A DNA stretch of 64,000 bases, taken from contig CM043954.1 of assembly GCA_014529385.2 (NCBI GenBank), forward strand, positions 96,179,247-96,243,246, in the 5' to 3' direction. Position numbers and translations under genes: made by a program. This document shows positions 60,905 to 64,000 of the stretch, piece by piece (positions within the stretch are counted from its first letter, which is position 1; each line of letters opens with the position of its first letter). Source of the DNA: Adiantum capillus-veneris. Taxonomy: Eukaryota; Streptophyta; Polypodiopsida; Polypodiales; Pteridaceae. The notes below the pieces were generated by a model. It worked only from the letters and a program-made list of their open reading frames with translations. It was not told the DNA's origin and did no database searches.

Positions 60905-63142
60905 CTCGTTTTTCTAAGTAGTCACCCTCTCGCCGCTCGGTGATTGTTTTTTGTATACGAGTGCATGTATGGATTAACCAAGTACATATGAAGTTGCCCA
61001 TGATTATTTCATCATGTTTAACACGCTGATTTATGCACATGATGCGTTTATGATCATGTGTGTGCATAAAAAGCGTTTTTCGTTTCACGTCATAGAGACG
61101 GTAGGAACACTATTTTGGTCATAAATCACAAACCGTTATGAATCAGACCAAACCCTTTCTTCCAGAGATAAAACACGTCATTTAGAACATTTTCTCTCTT
61201 TGGTTTCATATGAAAAAAACGCATGAGCTAAGAGATATGGTAAAAAAACAGCTTACCGCCCATTGCACAACCAATTTTTTGACTCCAGGCTCCGTGGAGA
61301 ACCATTATATAGATTCATCGGATGGGAAAACCCACTTAACCAATTGAAAAGCATGATGAAACTTGATGATAAGTGAATTTATGTCTCCGTTATCACGTCG
61401 GGAATGCGAGTTATTAATCGTTCTATAACCGGTTTTACCTACACGTGTAGGGGTGCTACCAAGGGGGGTACCATATGATGTCGTGAGTTAACCGAGCTGT
61501 TTTTATATATTTTATGATTTGTTTTGGTGAGTTGATTTCAGCTATTAGATGACCATGATGATTTCAGGTATATGGTTAGACATCCCGAACCACATAGACA
61601 GATATGATTAAAGTGGCTTTCTTTTGGGGTTATCGTTTGTTGTGTGAGTAAGTACCATATGGGTGAAGTGATGTGATAGAGTGATGGTCTATATTATGGA
61701 GCTGAGCTTGATACATTGGTTTGAGGTTAAACACTTTCATTTGCATGTTTTGCATGCTCCCGAAAATGCCAAAAAGTTCTTTTTTGCATATGTGTGAAGT
61801 TATGGTTTATGGTTGACCTAAAGGTCGGAGCTGTTTTTCATCATGTTTATGGTGATGGAATGTTATCATATGATATATGGGAACTCATGGACTGATGTGG
61901 ATGCCTCATATGCATGGCTATGATTGATTTCCACCTTTCTAGGTCAAAAACTGACTCTATGTGTTAGGAAGGTGAAGTATAGATGTGATGCATCAACTTA
62001 GCATGGTTGGATGTTGTCAAATTTGGATTTTTATATCGTGATTAGTTGCTGGTCGGCGGACTCTTTTTATGCATGAAAGAATCATGTCTTAAGGGTCATA
62101 CGTGTGTGGATTCTGATTGATTGCAAGGGGTTATGGAAAACTCCAAGTGTGGGAGTTGGTTCAGTGTGGTTATGATTTATGGTTAAGGGCTAAGATTCTC
62201 TCATGAATTATGGTTGCGATTTTATGGTGGAAACCGGTGTGGCTCATGGTTTTTTTTCCTAGATATGGTTATGCTACCAAAATTTTTGTAGTCATGTTAT
62301 GTTCTAAAGTGGTTATGCAGGATTAGTCGTGCCTCACCCAAGTTGGGTGGAGTGCTCGCCCGTATGATGTGATTGGATTATGGTTTATGGTTTTGGGAAT
62401 GGATCATGAAGTGATCTAGATGATTGATGGTAGACGTGTAAGGGTAGAGACCTTGTAAGTTTAACGGCTTGGAAAAGATTGTTCGTGCATATGAAAACTG
62501 CTATTGTGATTGGACGCACGTGTTATGTTTCTCATGGCAGCGTTGCTACAAGACTAGGATCACCTACATCGCTTAGCCTTAGACTAAAGGGTCGTTGACC
62601 TGGGGCTTTGCTGGATCGGGGGTGTTGCCTAGGTCTTCTTCTTTTTGTTAGGTTCACTTACACGGTTAGTGCATCGGGGGTTGAATGACCTACACGGCTA
62701 ACACGTCGGAGATTTTGCCTTGACTTTGCCTAAACACCCGGTGTTGGGCATCGAAGAGGGTGGCACCTAAACGATATGGTTGGTGTTGATACCCTACCAC
62801 CTACTAGTACTTGGGATCCTTCCAGAGCTCGCTTCATGGAGGGAGGCAAAGTGGCCTTAGCCTATGTCTGGCTTAAGTAGGTTGGAGGTGTTTTGGCTCG
62901 CTCCCGGCGAAGTGAAATTCTCTTTGTCCATAGTAGAGCGGAAGTGGATGGGTGGACCGCTCGATCCCTACAAAGGGTCTGGTGCTCTGCTAGTTATTTT
63001 GTCATAAACTTTTTGATGTTATGGTATACCCGGATTTTGTCATTGCATAAATACATGGTTGCTTGTTTCATTTAGATGGGCATTTAAAGACTCTTTGTTG
63101 TTATTTTCTCATGTCTCTGTGCACTCTATTTCACCCTCCACT

Positions 63143-63146
<4 letters not shown>

Positions 63147-63198
<52 letters not shown>
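63147..63198. repeat. (CT)n microsatellite
   Basis: About 26 CT units followed by a short C run. Confidence 0.95.
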
Positions 63199-63200
<2 letters not shown>

Positions 63201-63471
63201 CCCCCGCAATGCGGTGTATACATATATGCACCCTCCACAATGTTGTATTTTTTCTTGAGTACGCTTTCATTCCTAACACCCATTCAGGGGTAGCACTAGT
63301 TGCTAGGTACCTCTGGATGCAGTCCCGCTCGTGGCCTAAACTCCATGCTTGGTCGAGCGTTGAGAACTCTTCCCCTATGAAAATGCTTCCGCAACTCTGA
63401 TGTATATTGAAAATTGTATAAAAATATAAATTGTATAATTTGTGCATAGACCCTTGGGAGGGGTATCTCTC

Positions 63472-64000
63472 AGGATTGATGTTGATACTAAAGCAAGTTT
63501 TAACTTTTGAAATACAATCAACCCATAGAGAGCCTTATCTATAATAGCGTACATGTAGATGAACTTCCCACAACGTCCCATAAACAATTGAACCTCTTTC
63601 ATTGTTTTAGGTCGTTGCATATCCACAATCACCTTGATTTTGTCCATGTCAATGGATATTCCGTTTGTTGACACAATGTGCCCTAGGATCTTGCCTTGTC
63701 TAACCATGAAAACACATTTTTATGGATTCAGGCAAATCCGGTAGGTACGACACTTCTCAAAGACTTTACTTAGATGCTCTATGGTTTTCGAGTAATATTG
63801 AGTGCACACACAAGTCATCCATATAGACTTCTAAGAAGATATGCAAGTATTCTCTAAAGGAATGAGCCATAAGTCTTTGAAAGATGGCAGGTGCGTTGGT
63901 CAACCCAAAAGGCATTGTCCAGTAAGCAAAAATGTCCCATTCAATCGCAAAAGCTATTTTGTCTTGATCTCCTGGTTTAATTTCCAATTGATTATAACCT
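63472..64000 (-). pseudogene. Reverse transcriptase of the gypsy host element, continuing off the right edge
   Basis: Minus strand: LEIKPGDQDKIAFAIEW, then [16 protein letters not shown] and the catalytic VYMDDLCVHS (63,766-63,987). After a shift come GKILGHIVSTNGISIDMDKI, MKEVQLFMGRCGKFIYMYA and FQKLKLALVSTSIL (63,480-63,707). This is RT palm, thumb and connection. It forms one element with the RNase H at 59,520-59,776 and the integrase at 34,666-36,216, once the two later insertions are set aside. Confidence 0.88.

Larger units (their letters stand above)
59777..63471 (+). mobile_element. 3.7 kb insertion between RT and RNase H; probable solo LTR
   Basis: AGGAT occurs on both sides (59,772-59,776 and 63,472-63,476). 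Alternatively, ends TG (59,778) and CA (63,472) are flanked by GGATC and GGATT, a 5-bp duplication with one change. Gypsy RT sequence stops at the right edge (ALVSTSIL) and resumes at the left edge (ILKAPNWNK). The insert is non-coding, with a promoter-like TATA at 60,512, CT tracts and a purine/TATGG-rich middle (61,400-62,500). No internal coding region or second LTR was seen. That favours a solo LTR of an unrelated family, which would be unusually long; a non-autonomous element is the alternative. Confidence 0.55.

Overview
The window is nuclear DNA of a land plant with a repeat-rich genome. The evidence is an intron-containing plant-type alpha-tubulin gene, arrays of decayed PLS-type pentatricopeptide-repeat (PPR) genes, Ty3/gypsy retrotransposons of at least three lineages, an En/Spm-type CACTA transposon, and very long (CT/GA)n tracts. 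The PPR wording (for example 'GLSPNAI.YTCILKAC', 'IHDDIVSQGLL') and the density of PPR debris suggest a fern or another seed-free vascular plant. That placement is inference. Only the tubulin gene looks like an intact host gene.

Layout. 1-1.25 kb: decayed gypsy pol on +. 2.3-2.8 kb: an inverted-repeat element. 3.5-5.85 kb: complete four-exon alpha-tubulin gene on -. 6.1-6.2 kb: tRNA-like (SINE-like) segment. 7.56-13.5 kb: decayed PPR coding sequence on -, with an internal ~2.65 kb duplication. 13.50-21.84 kb: a young gypsy element with a chromodomain-like tail, on -, inserted in the PPR array; the PPR sequence resumes at 21.84-22.2 kb. 23.3-25.9 kb: a second decayed PPR gene on + with short tandem duplications. 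26-33 kb: CT microsatellites, minisatellites, one unidentified 192-codon ORF and a possible short LTR.

33-64 kb is a nest. The host is an old gypsy element on - (RT 63.5-64.0 kb, RNase H 59.5-59.8 kb, end of RNase H plus integrase 34.7-36.2 kb). Its RNase H is split by a 23.3 kb CACTA element (36,220-59,516) with matching terminal inverted repeats and an AAT target duplication. A 3.7 kb insertion (59.8-63.5 kb), probably a solo LTR, separates RT from RNase H. The CACTA element carries decayed TNP2-like and Transposase_24-like genes. It was itself invaded by a likely 2.7 kb solo LTR (36.4-39.05 kb) and by a Tat-like gypsy element with dual RNase H (44.36-54.25 kb). The second LTR of that element runs directly into another, truncated copy of the same element (to 57.53 kb). 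The truncated copy ends in a CT tract, followed by a CTAA-rich minisatellite and a palindromic low-complexity block.

Working parts. The tubulin gene should be expressed. Copy A of the Tat-like element has a 1,482-codon pol and both LTRs and lacks only an uninterrupted gag. Everything else is visibly broken. All calls come from reading the sequence; no alignments or database searches were run.
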